Positions 1-8,482 of a DNA stretch of 64,000 bases are shown here, piece after piece. Where the stretch lies: assembly GCA_023459335.1 (NCBI GenBank), contig JAEWUO010000028.1, positions 1-64,000 on the forward strand. Reading direction: 5' to 3'. The notes beneath the pieces are model-generated. The model was not told the origin of the DNA. It worked only from the letters and a program-made list of their open reading frames with translations, and ran no database searches. A program made the translations under genes and the position numbers. Numbering within the stretch: the first letter of the stretch is position 1; each line of letters begins with the position of its first letter. This DNA comes from Bacillota bacterium (GTDB lineage: Bacteria; Bacillota; Clostridia; Christensenellales; CAG-138).

Positions 1-96
1 CCGGAGACACTGGCCGGCACGCTTCTTTCGGCAGCGGAAATGTTTCGTAACGATATGATCGCCCTGTTAGATTTTTTAACGGAAGAAAAAACGTGA
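1..96 (+). CDS. C-terminal end of an unidentified protein (partial)
   Basis: An open frame enters from the left edge in frame 1 and runs 31 codons to a TGA at 94-96. The tail is helical and ends in an acidic/basic stretch (FLTEEKT). The TGA shares one base with the ATG of the following acetyltransferase gene, so the two are probably translationally coupled. Too little is present to assign a family. Confidence 0.5.
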   Translation, partial: PETLAGTLLSAAEMFRNDMIALLDFLTEEKT

Positions 97-548
97 TGGA
101 AATACGCGTGTTAAATCCAGACGAACGCCCGCAGGCGCTCGCGCTCGTGAGCCGCGTGTTCGCACAGTTCGAGGCGCCGGATTATACGCAGCAGGGAATC
201 GATACCTTCTTCGCGTTTCTTGCGAATCCGGAACAGGTCTCCGCGTTAACTTTTTTCGGCGCGTTTCTGAAGGACGAGCTTGTCGGTGTGATTGCGCTGC
301 GCGGTACGAGCCACATTTCGCTTTTCTTCGTGGATGCGCGGCATCAGGGCAAGGGCGTCGGCCGCGCGCTGTTTCATGCCGCGCAGGCGGCCTGTACGGA
401 ATGCGAGATGACCGTCAACTCCTCCCCGTACGCCGTGGGGATCTATCAAAAACTTGGTTTCCATCCGCTCAGCGGCGAACAGGTGACCGATGGCATTCGC
501 TTTACACCGATGAAGCGCGTACAAACGCAGGAGAATCCATTATGCTAA
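96..548 (+). CDS. GNAT-family N-acetyltransferase
   Basis: This 150-residue protein has the size and fold signature of a single-domain GCN5-related acetyltransferase, which transfers acetyl from acetyl-CoA to an amine. The acetyl-CoA pyrophosphate-binding loop (Q/R-x-x-G-x-G/A) is seen as QGKGVG near residues 84-89, preceded by the usual beta strand (ISLFFVD) and followed by a helix. A late NSS-YAVGIYQKLGF segment is typical of the C-terminal motif in which a tyrosine can act as acid. GTG at 93 followed directly by ATG at 96 gives two possible starts; ATG is preferred. The substrate cannot be read from the sequence. The gene overlaps the next one by a few bases, so the first three genes form an operon. 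Confidence 0.85.
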   Translation: MEIRVLNPDERPQALALVSRVFAQFEAPDYTQQGIDTFFAFLANPEQVSALTFFGAFLKDELVGVIALRGTSHISLFFVDARHQGKGVGRALFHAAQAACTECEMTVNSSPYAVGIYQKLGFHPLSGEQVTDGIRFTPMKRVQTQENPLC

Positions 549-1150
549 ACAAAGATATTTTGTCTCTTGTAACGCAGGAAACGTCCTGCGCCTATGCGGA
601 GGAACTGACGCAAGAAGATATTTCCGCCTTGATCGATCTTCTGTGCTCCAAAGAAAACAGCACTCGTTATTCCGCGTTTCTGCTGCTGCGCGCGCGCTCC
701 GCATTTGCTCATGACGTGTACCCGTATTGGGACACGCTGGCCGTGAAGCTGCATGATGTGAACTCGTATCAGCGGAGCATCGGAGCCATGCTGCTCGCCG
801 CGAACGCGCGCTGGGACACACAGGGTAAAGCGCGCGGCTGCCTTGCGCAGTATCTTGCGCTGCTGAACGATGAAAAGCCCATCACCGTTCGCCAATGCGT
901 GCAGTCACTCGCTGATATCGCTCTCGCGCAGCACGCGCTCGCCGGTGAAATTTCGGCCGCGCTGATTCGCGTAAATCCGATGCGGATTCAGGAAAATATG
1001 CGAAAGCTCGTTTTATCCGATATTCTCGAAGCGCTCCTTGCAATTCGTACTGTCGTGAAAGAATCGGCGGTTGACGAATATATCCTCTCCGCGCTTTCCG
1101 GAAATATTCTCGACAACAAATCGAAAAAGAAATTCCGCGCTCAAATTTAA
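542..1150 (+). CDS. HEAT-repeat-like helical protein, function unknown
   Basis: A 202-residue, mostly helical soluble protein with no cysteine cluster, signal peptide or membrane segment. Repeating paired helices (for example around STRYSAFLLLRARSAF and SYQRSIGAMLLAANARW) suggest HEAT/ARM-type repeats, which usually serve as a protein-binding scaffold. The start at ATG 542 is supported by AGGAGA a few bases upstream and lies inside the end of the acetyltransferase gene, showing coupling. Similar small HEAT proteins are common in clostridia without an assigned role. The family call rests on helix pattern only. Confidence 0.6.
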   Translation: MLNKDILSLVTQETSCAYAEELTQEDISALIDLLCSKENSTRYSAFLLLRARSAFAHDVYPYWDTLAVKLHDVNSYQRSIGAMLLAANARWDTQGKARGCLAQYLALLNDEKPITVRQCVQSLADIALAQHALAGEISAALIRVNPMRIQENMRKLVLSDILEALLAIRTVVKESAVDEYILSALSGNILDNKSKKKFRAQI

Positions 1151-1181
1151 CGCATTATTGATCAGACAGGAGGGTTCGGTT

Positions 1182-1859
1182 ATGAAAAAACAGTCGAATT
1201 TCTATGCCGTTCGCGTGCTGGTTCAGCGTATCTTTGGAATCCTGCTATATTTCGCCGGTTCGCGCTGGGTGTATGGCGTACGCCCGATCACGTACTTTGC
1301 GATGTATCTGGTGTTCGCCGCCGTGTCGCTGGCGATGGTGCGCGGAATCAGCTCCGGTACGCTCTCCGCCCGCGAAGCCAGCATGGCCAATACGCCGTCA
1401 GGGGATAAAATTCTGATAGCGTTATATTGGACGTTTGCCTATCTGGTGATCTATTATATCGCCGGGCTGGAGTCTGCGGTTGCCCCAAAGACGGTCGGGC
1501 TGGTGTTCGGCGCAGGTATCGCGCTGTTTGTCGCCTCGTTCCTGCTTTCCCTTTGGGCGGTTCGCGTCAATCCGTTTCTGGAGTCTGCGTCCCGCGTTCC
1601 GAGGGATATCTGCCAGCCGGTTTGCCGCTGCGGTCCGTACGGCGTAATTCGTCATCCGACCTACGCCGCGGTTCTGATCTGGTGCGCCGCCGTCTCCATG
1701 ATGTTTGAAACGATGTTTACCGCGATTTGCGCAGGCGTCATCGCGCTGATTATCATCGTCCGCACCGCGCTGGAGGATCGGATGCTGATCGACGGCCTTT
1801 CCGGTTATCCCGAATATGCGGAGCAGGTGAAATACCGTCTGATTCCGTTCATCTGGTAA
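1182..1859 (+). CDS. isoprenylcysteine/phospholipid methyltransferase-like membrane protein
   Basis: A 225-residue polytopic membrane protein with about six hydrophobic segments. The C-terminal third carries CGPYGVIRHPTYA, the signature of the ICMT/PEMT methyltransferase superfamily, where Arg-His-Pro and a later Glu/Tyr-rich helix line the S-adenosylmethionine site; the late GYPEYAEQVKYRLIPFIW end is also typical. Members methylate small or lipid-linked substrates at the membrane; the bacterial substrate is generally unknown and none is implied here. Start ATG 1182 has a good SD (AGGAGGG at about 1168-1174); the longer frame upstream lies inside the preceding gene and was not used. Confidence 0.75.
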   Translation: MKKQSNFYAVRVLVQRIFGILLYFAGSRWVYGVRPITYFAMYLVFAAVSLAMVRGISSGTLSAREASMANTPSGDKILIALYWTFAYLVIYYIAGLESAVAPKTVGLVFGAGIALFVASFLLSLWAVRVNPFLESASRVPRDICQPVCRCGPYGVIRHPTYAAVLIWCAAVSMMFETMFTAICAGVIALIIIVRTALEDRMLIDGLSGYPEYAEQVKYRLIPFIW

Positions 1860-1902
1860 CGAAACTTCTCCCGCTCATTTTATGGGCGGAGACGATTCTT
1901 TG

Positions 1903-1932
1903 TTGCGAACACGGCCTGTTTTGCCGTATACT
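1903..1932 (+). promoter_or_regulatory. promoter for the first zinc-ribbon gene
   Basis: TTGCGA at 1903-1908 and TATACT at 1927-1932 are separated by 18 nt and lie about 50 nt before the ATG at 1984. This suggests that the zinc-ribbon genes are transcribed separately from the upstream methyltransferase-like gene. Confidence 0.6.
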
Positions 1933-1983
1933 GATTTCATAGGCGGCTTTGATCCGCCGGCAAGGCAAACTGGAGGGCTGAGC

Positions 1984-2385
1984 ATGGCATTTTGTGAAAA
2001 CTGCGGAAAACCGATCTATCCGCTGGACACCGTATGCGCCAACTGCGGTACTCCGCTCAAGCAGACCGAGCGTCCGGTTACTGTGCCTGTGCCGACCTCC
2101 GAAAGCGTTCGTTCGGGCGACGTCGAACCGCCTTCGAACTCCCCTTACGCGGTGCTCAGCAGCTGGGGTTTCGTCGGCTCTCTTCTGCTTCTGTGTCTGC
2201 CACTCGCGGGCTTCATCATCGCGATCGTTTGGGCATCCGGCGGTTCGTTTAACCAGAACCGCAGGAATCTCGCCCGCGCGTACCTGCTGATCATCGGCCT
2301 CGTGCTGGCGCTCTATATCGTAATCCTGATCGCGGCCGTCGCAGTCGGCGGTTCCGCGCTCCTGCTCAACGGTATCATCAGTTAA
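1984..2385 (+). CDS. zinc-ribbon membrane protein
   Basis: A 133-residue protein with an N-terminal zinc ribbon (CENC at residues 4-7 and CANC at about 19-22), a proline/serine-rich linker, and two hydrophobic helices at about residues 58-80 and 98-125 separated by a short polar loop (NQNRRNLARAY). The architecture is the common clostridial 'zinc ribbon plus TM' type of unknown role. ATG 1984 follows GGAGGG by a normal distance. The next gene has the same plan with a different membrane domain, suggesting related membrane-associated functions. Confidence 0.7.
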   Translation: MAFCENCGKPIYPLDTVCANCGTPLKQTERPVTVPVPTSESVRSGDVEPPSNSPYAVLSSWGFVGSLLLLCLPLAGFIIAIVWASGGSFNQNRRNLARAYLLIIGLVLALYIVILIAAVAVGGSALLLNGIIS

Positions 2386-2454
2386 ACGATCCTGTTTCTC
2401 TCGCGCGGAAAGCTCGCGCGTTAATCATGATTCGATTAAATGGAGGATATGAAT

Positions 2455-2868
2455 ATGGCATACTGTGCAAAATGCGGCAAGGAAGTCGGCGAAAATGAGA
2501 AATACTGCCCCAGCTGCGGCGCTCCGGTCAACGGCGGCGATCGTACGGGCAGTTCCGCCAGTTCCAACGAAGTCCTGATGGGGATCCTGTCCTATCTCGG
2601 CCTGCTCGCGTTGATCCCGTATCTGGTCAAGGATCAAACGAAATTTGTCCACGCGCACGCCGTACGCGGCATGAATCTCATGCTGCTGGAAGTCATCGCC
2701 TGGGTCGCGGTCGGCATCTTCTCCTGGGTTCCTGTGCTGGACAGCATCCTCAGCGCGCTGGTGGGTCTCGCGAGCTTTGTTCTTTCGCTCATCGGCATCA
2801 TCAACGTCGCCAACCACGACGATAAGGATCTGCCGTTTATCGGTTCGGTCCGGCTGATCAAGGACTGA
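2455..2868 (+). CDS. zinc-ribbon protein with DUF4870/Tic20-like membrane domain
   Basis: A 137-residue protein. Residues 1-25 form a zinc ribbon with CAKC and CPSC pairs; after a short linker, residues 45-130 hold three or four hydrophobic helices with the pattern LSYLGLLALIPYLVK and an HAVRGMNL motif, as in the DUF4870 (Tic20-like) family of small bacterial membrane proteins. Three in-frame ATGs exist; the one at 2455 is chosen because GGAGG at 2442-2446 sits 8 nt before it. The molecular role of the family is unknown. A strong hairpin terminator follows the stop. Confidence 0.75.
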   Translation: MAYCAKCGKEVGENEKYCPSCGAPVNGGDRTGSSASSNEVLMGILSYLGLLALIPYLVKDQTKFVHAHAVRGMNLMLLEVIAWVAVGIFSWVPVLDSILSALVGLASFVLSLIGIINVANHDDKDLPFIGSVRLIKD

Positions 2869-2889
2869 ATACGGATTCAATTCGGTGCT

Positions 2890-2945
2890 ATGGGTCTGGA
2901 CACGATCGATTGCGTTCAGACCCATTGTTCTTTATTTCTGTTTTT
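2890..2945 (+). terminator. rho-independent terminator
   Basis: ATGGGTCTG at 2890-2898 pairs with CAGACCCAT at 2917-2925, followed by a T-rich tail. It ends the zinc-ribbon operon before the PfkB kinase gene. Confidence 0.75.
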
Positions 2946-2962
2946 CTGACGAAGGAGATTTC

Positions 2963-3811
2963 ATGGAAACCATTTCCATCGTCGGCGGCGCAGCCATCGA
3001 CATCACCGGAAAACCGGACAGCATCTGCCGCGAGCGGGACAGCAACCTCGGCAGCGTGCGAATCCGCGTCGGCGGCGCAGGCCACAATATCGCAAAGCGG
3101 CTCTCTGCGCTGGGGTACCGAGCCGAACTGATCACCGCGATCGGTTCCGGTTTCCATGCGGGCATGGTGCGCGAAAGCTGCCGGCAGGCGAACGTTTCGC
3201 TACGGCACACCTATATTGGCTCCGAACACACGGGAATCTATATCGGCGTATTCGACGAGGACGGGGACATGCTGGTCGGCATCAGCGATATGGGCGTGCT
3301 TGACCACCTGACGCCGGACTATCTTGCTCCGCTGCTGCCCGAAATCAACGGCAGCCGCATGTGCGCCGTCGACGGCAATCTCTCGCCGGAGGCGTTGGAT
3401 TTTCTCTGTTCCTATGTGACTGCTCCTTTGTTTTACGACCCGGTCAGCTGCGCGAAAGCAAAACGGATCCGCGGCAGCGTCGGAAAATGCTTTGCCATCC
3501 TGCCCAACCGCTTTGAAGCGGGTTTCCTCTCCGGAAAATCCTGCGACACGGTGCGCGGCGTCTACCGCGCCTCGGACTGGTTTCTGGAGCAGGGCGTAAA
3601 GCGCGTGTTCGTCGCCCTTGGCGAAGAAGGACTCTATTGGGCGGATGCGGACGGCTGCGGCGTGATTCCGGCGGATAGAGCCGCGATCCCCGAAACGCCC
3701 GGCGGGAGCGACGCCATCAGCGCGGCGGTCATCGACGGCTGCGTGCGCGGGCTGAGCACGCAAGAATGCGCGCTGCTCGGCGTTGCGGCGAGCGATCCGT
3801 TCTCCGATTGA
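2963..3811 (+). CDS. PfkB-family sugar/nucleoside kinase
   Basis: A 282-residue ribokinase-fold kinase. The N-terminus (ISIVGGAAIDITGKP) and the GGAGHNIAKRLSALG glycine-rich segment at about residues 36-50 match the PfkB substrate-binding region; the closest recognisable type is pseudouridine kinase (PsuK-like), but this is only a resemblance. The second PfkB signature is altered: GGSDAISAA replaces the usual GAGD-x-F-x-A-G, keeping the catalytic aspartate but not the flanking residues. The protein also ends soon after the active-site helix and is a little shorter than usual. GAAGGAG lies 7 nt before ATG 2963. No neighbouring pseudouridine glycosidase is present, so the substrate is open. Confidence 0.7.
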   Translation: METISIVGGAAIDITGKPDSICRERDSNLGSVRIRVGGAGHNIAKRLSALGYRAELITAIGSGFHAGMVRESCRQANVSLRHTYIGSEHTGIYIGVFDEDGDMLVGISDMGVLDHLTPDYLAPLLPEINGSRMCAVDGNLSPEALDFLCSYVTAPLFYDPVSCAKAKRIRGSVGKCFAILPNRFEAGFLSGKSCDTVRGVYRASDWFLEQGVKRVFVALGEEGLYWADADGCGVIPADRAAIPETPGGSDAISAAVIDGCVRGLSTQECALLGVAASDPFSD

Positions 3812-3830
3812 ATGGAATACATAACTGCGT

Positions 3831-3859
3831 AAAAAAAGAAGCGGTCCCCCGCTTCTTTT
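3831..3859. terminator. bidirectional terminator between convergent genes
   Basis: GAAGCG and CGCTTC stem flanked by an A-run on the left and a T-run on the right; it can end both the plus-strand kinase and the minus-strand glycogen phosphorylase transcripts. Confidence 0.8.
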
Positions 3860-3868
3860 CCATATAAC

Positions 3869-6238
3869 TTAAAACAGTTTCGTGCTCTCCAGCGGCGGCA
3901 GCGGCTCAATGTGCCAGATATCCTGCGCATACTCGCGGATTGTCCGGTCGGAGCTGAACTTCGCGCTGGATGCAATGTTCATCATGCACTTTTTACCGAA
4001 CGCAATCCGGTCGCGATAGTCGCAGTTGACATCCATGCGCCGCTGACAGTATGCGAGCAGTTCCTGCAGGACAAAATATGTGTCCGGTTTCTGCCAGTCG
4101 GAGCCGAAAAGCAGCGATCGATGGAGATCCGCAAACGCCCCGCTGTTGTCGTCGCTGAGCGTGCCGTCGATCAGGGAATCGACTACCCTGCGCACGCGCG
4201 GTTCGTAATCGTAGATCGATTTCGGGTTGTAGTGCGGCCTCAGATCGTTGAGCTCCTTTACGCTCGCGCCGAAGATATAGTTGTTCTCCTGCCCCGCCTG
4301 CTCGACGATTTCGACATTTGCGCCGTCATAGGTGCCAAGCGTCACCGCGCCGTTGAGCATAAGCTTCATGTTGCCCGTACCGCTGGCTTCGGTGCCCGCG
4401 GGCGAAATCTGTTCGGATACGTCGGCAGCCGGCAGGATATGCTCCGCGTAGGAACAGTTATAGTTCTGCACGAACACCACGCGCATCTTGTCCGTCATGT
4501 CCGGGTCGGCGTTGATCATCCTGGCCAGCTCGTTGATGTACTTGATGATCGCCTTGGCGCGGATATACCCCGGCGCGGCTTTTGCGCCGAAGATATACGC
4601 CGTCGGCGCGAAATCTTTGATTCTCCCGTCCTTGATGCCGAAATAGGTGTCGAGAATGCCAAACGCGTTTAAAAGCTGTCGTTTATACTCATGCATGCGT
4701 TTGACCTGCACGTCGAATATGAAATCCGGCGGCAATTCAACACCCTCGCGCTGCCGTATGATTTTCGCGAGCTGCACCTTCTTGATCCGCTTCACCTCGT
4801 TGAACTGCTCGATATCCGCGTTCGTCAGGTGTTCTTTCAGCGCATGGATCTGCTCGAGGTCGGATAAATACCCTTTGCCGATCCGCGCGTCGAGATACTC
4901 GCACAGTTCGGGATTGCAAAGTCCGAGCCAGCGCCGCTGTGTAATTCCGTTCGTCTTGTTCTGGAACCGTTCCGGATAGGCCGAGTACCATTCCTTCAGC
5001 AAGTCGTTTTTCAAAATTTCGGTATGCAGAGCGGCAACGCCGTTGACATGCTCCGAACCATAGACGGCAAGGTTCGCCATATGGATGGTCTTGCCCTGGA
5101 TGATGGACATTCTGGAACAGTCGAGCTTTCTGGACATCAGTTCCCCGCAGAGCTTGGCGTTGATCTGGTAGATGATGTCGAAGATTTCCGGCAGGACGGA
5201 TTTAAACAGGTTAACGTCCCACTTCTCCAGCGCCTCCGCCATGACCGTATGGTTCGTATAGGAGAACGTCTTCTGCGCGATATCAAACGCGCGGTTAAAT
5301 GCGATTCCCTCCTTCATGAGCAGGCGGATCAGCTCCGGAATGCTCACGGTCGGGTGCGTGTCGTTGAGCTGAATCGCTACGTGTTCGGCAAAGCTGTCGA
5401 TCGGGCGGTTTTCCCGCTTAAAGCGCAGGATAATATCCTGCAGGCTGGCGCTGGAAAGGAAATACTGCTGCTTCAAGCGCAGCTTTTTCCCCGCTTCGGT
5501 CGAATCGTTGGGATACAGTACGCGCGTGATATCCTCCACGGCGTTCTTCTCCAGCACCGCGAGCGCGTATTCCTGATCGTTGAAAAGTTTGAAATCGAAG
5601 TCCGAAACGGCCTCGCTCTGCCAAAGGCGAAGCGTGCCGACATTTTCCGTCTCATATCCGATGATCGGCATATCGTATGCCACCGCCCGGACGGTCATAT
5701 CCGCGAACTTTATGATATGCTCGTGCGTTTCGCGCCTTCGGCTCCAGGGATCGCCGAAGCGCTGCCAGTCGTCCGCAGATTCCACCTGAAACCCGTCGCT
5801 GAACGACTGCTTGAACAGGCCGTATTTATAACGGATGCCATAACCGTCCAGCGGCAGGTTCAGCGTCGCCGCGGAATCGAGGAAGCACGCAGCGAGACGG
5901 CCGAGTCCTCCGTTGCCGAGCGCCGCGTCTTCGATCTCTTCGAACATCGCGATATCGAGCCCGCGAGATTCAAACTCCCGCCTGACTTCGTTTAATATGC
6001 CAAGCACGAATAAATTGTTATATACGGTTCTGCCGACCAGAAATTCCGCGCTGAAATAATAGGCTTCGCGGGTCCGTTCGTGCGCGTGCCTGCTCTCATA
6101 CCAGGTCTCTGCGATCGCGTCCATTACGACGCCGGATAACGCATCATGCAGCTGTGCGGTGGTTGCGTCCAGTAGCGACACCTGATGATTCTGCTTGAGC
6201 GCAAGCTCTATGCTCTCCATGATGTTTTCAATTCTCAC
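3869..6238 (-). CDS. glgP: glycogen/starch alpha-glucan phosphorylase
   Basis: A 789-residue cytosolic PLP enzyme that releases glucose-1-phosphate from the non-reducing ends of glycogen. The N-terminal ALGNGGLGRLAACFLDSAATL motif region and the C-terminal PLP-lysine region (EASGTGNMKLMLNGAVTLGT) are intact, as is DGANVEI. Length matches bacterial GlgP. The GTG at 6238 is chosen because GAGG lies 9 nt upstream and a promoter with TSS near 6265 leaves no room for the longer frame; ATG 6220 is the alternative. It stands alone here without the other glycogen genes, so glycogen synthesis genes must lie elsewhere if present. Confidence 0.95.
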   Translation of the reverse strand: MRIENIMESIELALKQNHQVSLLDATTAQLHDALSGVVMDAIAETWYESRHAHERTREAYYFSAEFLVGRTVYNNLFVLGILNEVRREFESRGLDIAMFEEIEDAALGNGGLGRLAACFLDSAATLNLPLDGYGIRYKYGLFKQSFSDGFQVESADDWQRFGDPWSRRRETHEHIIKFADMTVRAVAYDMPIIGYETENVGTLRLWQSEAVSDFDFKLFNDQEYALAVLEKNAVEDITRVLYPNDSTEAGKKLRLKQQYFLSSASLQDIILRFKRENRPIDSFAEHVAIQLNDTHPTVSIPELIRLLMKEGIAFNRAFDIAQKTFSYTNHTVMAEALEKWDVNLFKSVLPEIFDIIYQINAKLCGELMSRKLDCSRMSIIQGKTIHMANLAVYGSEHVNGVAALHTEILKNDLLKEWYSAYPERFQNKTNGITQRRWLGLCNPELCEYLDARIGKGYLSDLEQIHALKEHLTNADIEQFNEVKRIKKVQLAKIIRQREGVELPPDFIFDVQVKRMHEYKRQLLNAFGILDTYFGIKDGRIKDFAPTAYIFGAKAAPGYIRAKAIIKYINELARMINADPDMTDKMRVVFVQNYNCSYAEHILPAADVSEQISPAGTEASGTGNMKLMLNGAVTLGTYDGANVEIVEQAGQENNYIFGASVKELNDLRPHYNPKSIYDYEPRVRRVVDSLIDGTLSDDNSGAFADLHRSLLFGSDWQKPDTYFVLQELLAYCQRRMDVNCDYRDRIAFGKKCMMNIASSAKFSSDRTIREYAQDIWHIEPLPPLESTKLF

Positions 6239-6271
6239 TCGATAAAACCTCACTTTTCCGCATCGCGTCAT

Positions 6272-6300
6272 AGTATAACACACTTTTTTTCGGATGAAAA
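6272..6300 (-). promoter_or_regulatory. promoter for glgP
   Basis: Read on the minus strand, TTTTCA (6295-6300) and TATACT (6272-6277) are spaced by 17 nt; the predicted start of transcription lies about 27 nt before the GTG start of glgP. Confidence 0.6.
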
Positions 6301-6545
6301 GCAGAGGCGCCGCCGTCATTTTGTTTAAAAACCACCGAAATCTATTGTTTTATCTCAAAAACGGCGGGCTGAGCGGAAACGTTACCGAGATTTGACCGTT
6401 TTACCCAAATATCTCGCGTTTTTTTGCCGGAGAATACTGTCTTTTCATGTACCCGTAATCTGAATTTTTGTACAAAAGTTCACATTTATATGTGTGCGTA
6501 CAGGAATAGGAGGAACGCAGATCTCCCTGCGCTCTTTGCGCGCCC
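6301..6545. other. intergenic region between two minus-strand genes
   Basis: No gene is seen. A short inverted repeat (CGCAG / CTGCG around 6517-6532) followed on the minus strand by a pyrimidine-rich stretch may be a weak terminator for the peptidase gene. An isolated AGGAGG-like site at about 6508-6514 has no open frame behind it. Confidence 0.4.
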
Positions 6546-8300
6546 TCAGATATACTGCTTCAGTATCTGAGCGATGTGAGCGATCGTTTGATCCGAGAAT
6601 ACAGGATCGAGTCCGCTCTTCGACAGTACGTCCCCGAGGTTTGCATACTGTTCGCGCATGAGGATATTAAAGTATATCGTCTTCGCAGCGACAGGATCGC
6701 TTCGCGCTATGTCGAATAGTTCCAGCGCGGGAACCATACTCGCGGCGTAACTGACGTAGTAAAACGGTGTCTGAAACGTATGCGAAATTAGCACCCATTC
6801 CGTCCCTCTGTAACCGTAGACCTGCTCCAATCCGTACTCCTGCGCCAGCTTCAGATACAGCTCGTTGATCTCGTCGAGGTTCATATCCGGATGATTGTAA
6901 ATCTCCTGCTGGAACTCGTCCTCCATACAGCCGGACAACAGCGAATACATCGCGTCGAACAATACGGAAGTCCGCGCGTCATCCGCATATTTCCCGTAGA
7001 AACTGTCGTAATCGTCAAAGAACAGCAGCGCCAGCGCCTGCGCGTCCACCTCAGCGAGGTCGAGGCTGTCGTTGGCGGAATAGCCGACCGAAGCGTTATG
7101 ATAATAGCTGGCAAAATGACCGAGTTCGTGCAGCACCGTCGCGATATTCTCCGCCGATCCGATCCATTTCGTGAAGATGAACGGCGCGCGGTAATCCGAG
7201 ATATACGTTGTAAAACTGGAGTCCATCTTGACAGCGCTGTCCGTAAAATCATACAGCTTGTTCTGCATCATATACGAAACCGGGGCGGACAGCAGAGGAG
7301 AAAACGCGTTTGCCGCGGAGGTAAGCGCGCTGAAAAAAGTGTCCTGAGAAAAGTCCGCCGAATCGAGATCGGAGGTATCGTAAGTATCGGCAGCCTTGCT
7401 AAAGAGAGGAACAATGTAACGCTTCACCGCCGCGTGAAGTGTCTTCGCGTCCGCGGGAGTGTAGTCCCGGCCATAGTTATCGTAGCAGTAATCCGAGTAA
7501 TTCTCGTACCCAAGCCGGGATGCGATCTCCGCGCGGATCGGGAGCTGTTCCAGGAAGATATTGCCTGCCTGCCGGTTCAGCTCGGCGCAGTAGGCATCGT
7601 AGAGCCGGTAATATTCGTCGTAACTTAGTGAAAGGTCGTTCAGGATATCCGCGTAGGTCCAACGTGTTCCGTTGTCGAGGATCGAAAACGTCGCGGCGAG
7701 ATTGTCGTATTCCAGCGTGAGCTGCTCTTCGCGGTCCAGCAGGCTCTGCACGGAGGAATCGTATCCTTCGTTGCCGATGATCGCGTCGACATACCCTTCG
7801 CCGAACGACTCGACCGCGAGCTGCTCCGCTTCGTTGGACGATTCGAACAGCGAAGCCGACACGCTCTGCATATCCCCGTCCAGCTCGGAAAGCGCGGACT
7901 GTAGATCAGCGTATTCGTCCCGGTAATAAGTATCCGTCACGTCGAGCGCATAGAAAAGATAGACAAGCGAAAGCATCGAGTCCGCGTGATCATATTGTTT
8001 CTGGAGCGACTCATACGCGGCGATCATGTCTTCGGCGGGCTTTCCTTTCGCAATTCCGCTCTTGAGATCGTCCATCACGGCGCGCATGGCGTCGATATCC
8101 GGACGCTGATAAGACATGTCCGAAAGGGTGACGCTTTGATGATCCGTATCCGGCGCGGCCGGTTCCTGAAGTGAAACCGTTTCCGCAGGCCAGCTTACCG
8201 AAGAGTGAATGACGGAACTTGTACCGAAGCAGGCGCTCAGCAGCATCATAACCGAAAGCAAACCTGCCAGAAGCGTAAGATTTAAATAACGTTTGTTCAT
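6546..8300 (-). CDS. M3-like zinc metallopeptidase lipoprotein
   Basis: A 584-residue exported peptidase. The N-terminus has a signal peptide with lipobox LLSAC, so it should be acylated on Cys about 25 and anchored outside the cell membrane. Near residue 390 is the zinc motif HELGH, followed about 25 residues later by AEVDAQAL, whose Glu fits the third ligand of M3 (oligoendopeptidase F/thimet) enzymes; the late YVSYAASMVPAL region resembles the substrate-binding Tyr/His segment of that family. Such enzymes cleave short peptides. ATG 8300 is chosen; a GTG six bases upstream abuts the -10 box. No ribosome-binding site is visible (see leaderless finding). Confidence 0.8.
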   Translation of the reverse strand: MNKRYLNLTLLAGLLSVMMLLSACFGTSSVIHSSVSWPAETVSLQEPAAPDTDHQSVTLSDMSYQRPDIDAMRAVMDDLKSGIAKGKPAEDMIAAYESLQKQYDHADSMLSLVYLFYALDVTDTYYRDEYADLQSALSELDGDMQSVSASLFESSNEAEQLAVESFGEGYVDAIIGNEGYDSSVQSLLDREEQLTLEYDNLAATFSILDNGTRWTYADILNDLSLSYDEYYRLYDAYCAELNRQAGNIFLEQLPIRAEIASRLGYENYSDYCYDNYGRDYTPADAKTLHAAVKRYIVPLFSKAADTYDTSDLDSADFSQDTFFSALTSAANAFSPLLSAPVSYMMQNKLYDFTDSAVKMDSSFTTYISDYRAPFIFTKWIGSAENIATVLHELGHFASYYHNASVGYSANDSLDLAEVDAQALALLFFDDYDSFYGKYADDARTSVLFDAMYSLLSGCMEDEFQQEIYNHPDMNLDEINELYLKLAQEYGLEQVYGYRGTEWVLISHTFQTPFYYVSYAASMVPALELFDIARSDPVAAKTIYFNILMREQYANLGDVLSKSGLDPVFSDQTIAHIAQILKQYI

Positions 8301-8306
8301 GAACAC

Positions 8307-8335
8307 AGTATACTACAGTGAATTTCAACTGCACA
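8307..8335 (-). promoter_or_regulatory. promoter placed for a leaderless transcript (M3-like peptidase)
   Basis: On the minus strand TATACT (8307-8312) is followed by only six bases and then the ATG at 8300. A poor -35 (TGTGCA, 8330-8335) is spaced 17 nt. No Shine-Dalgarno sequence precedes the ATG. This is the weakest of the five similar cases. Confidence 0.4.
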
Positions 8336-8379
8336 GCCTTTTCCCCAATTCGATGCGATATATCCGGTCTTCGCCTCTA

Positions 8380-8408
8380 TTGAATTCATCGCGGAATCAT
8401 GGTATAAA
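8380..8408 (+). promoter_or_regulatory. promoter for ddl-murF
   Basis: TTGAAT (8380-8385) and TATAAA (8403-8408) with 17-nt spacing and an extended -10 TGG. Transcription would begin about 70 nt before ddl. Confidence 0.6.
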
Positions 8409-8482
8409 AATAGGAACGGCTTCGCCCGCATTTGCGGCGCACCCGTTTTGCGACCCGATTTCAACGTCGGAAAGGAAACAGT

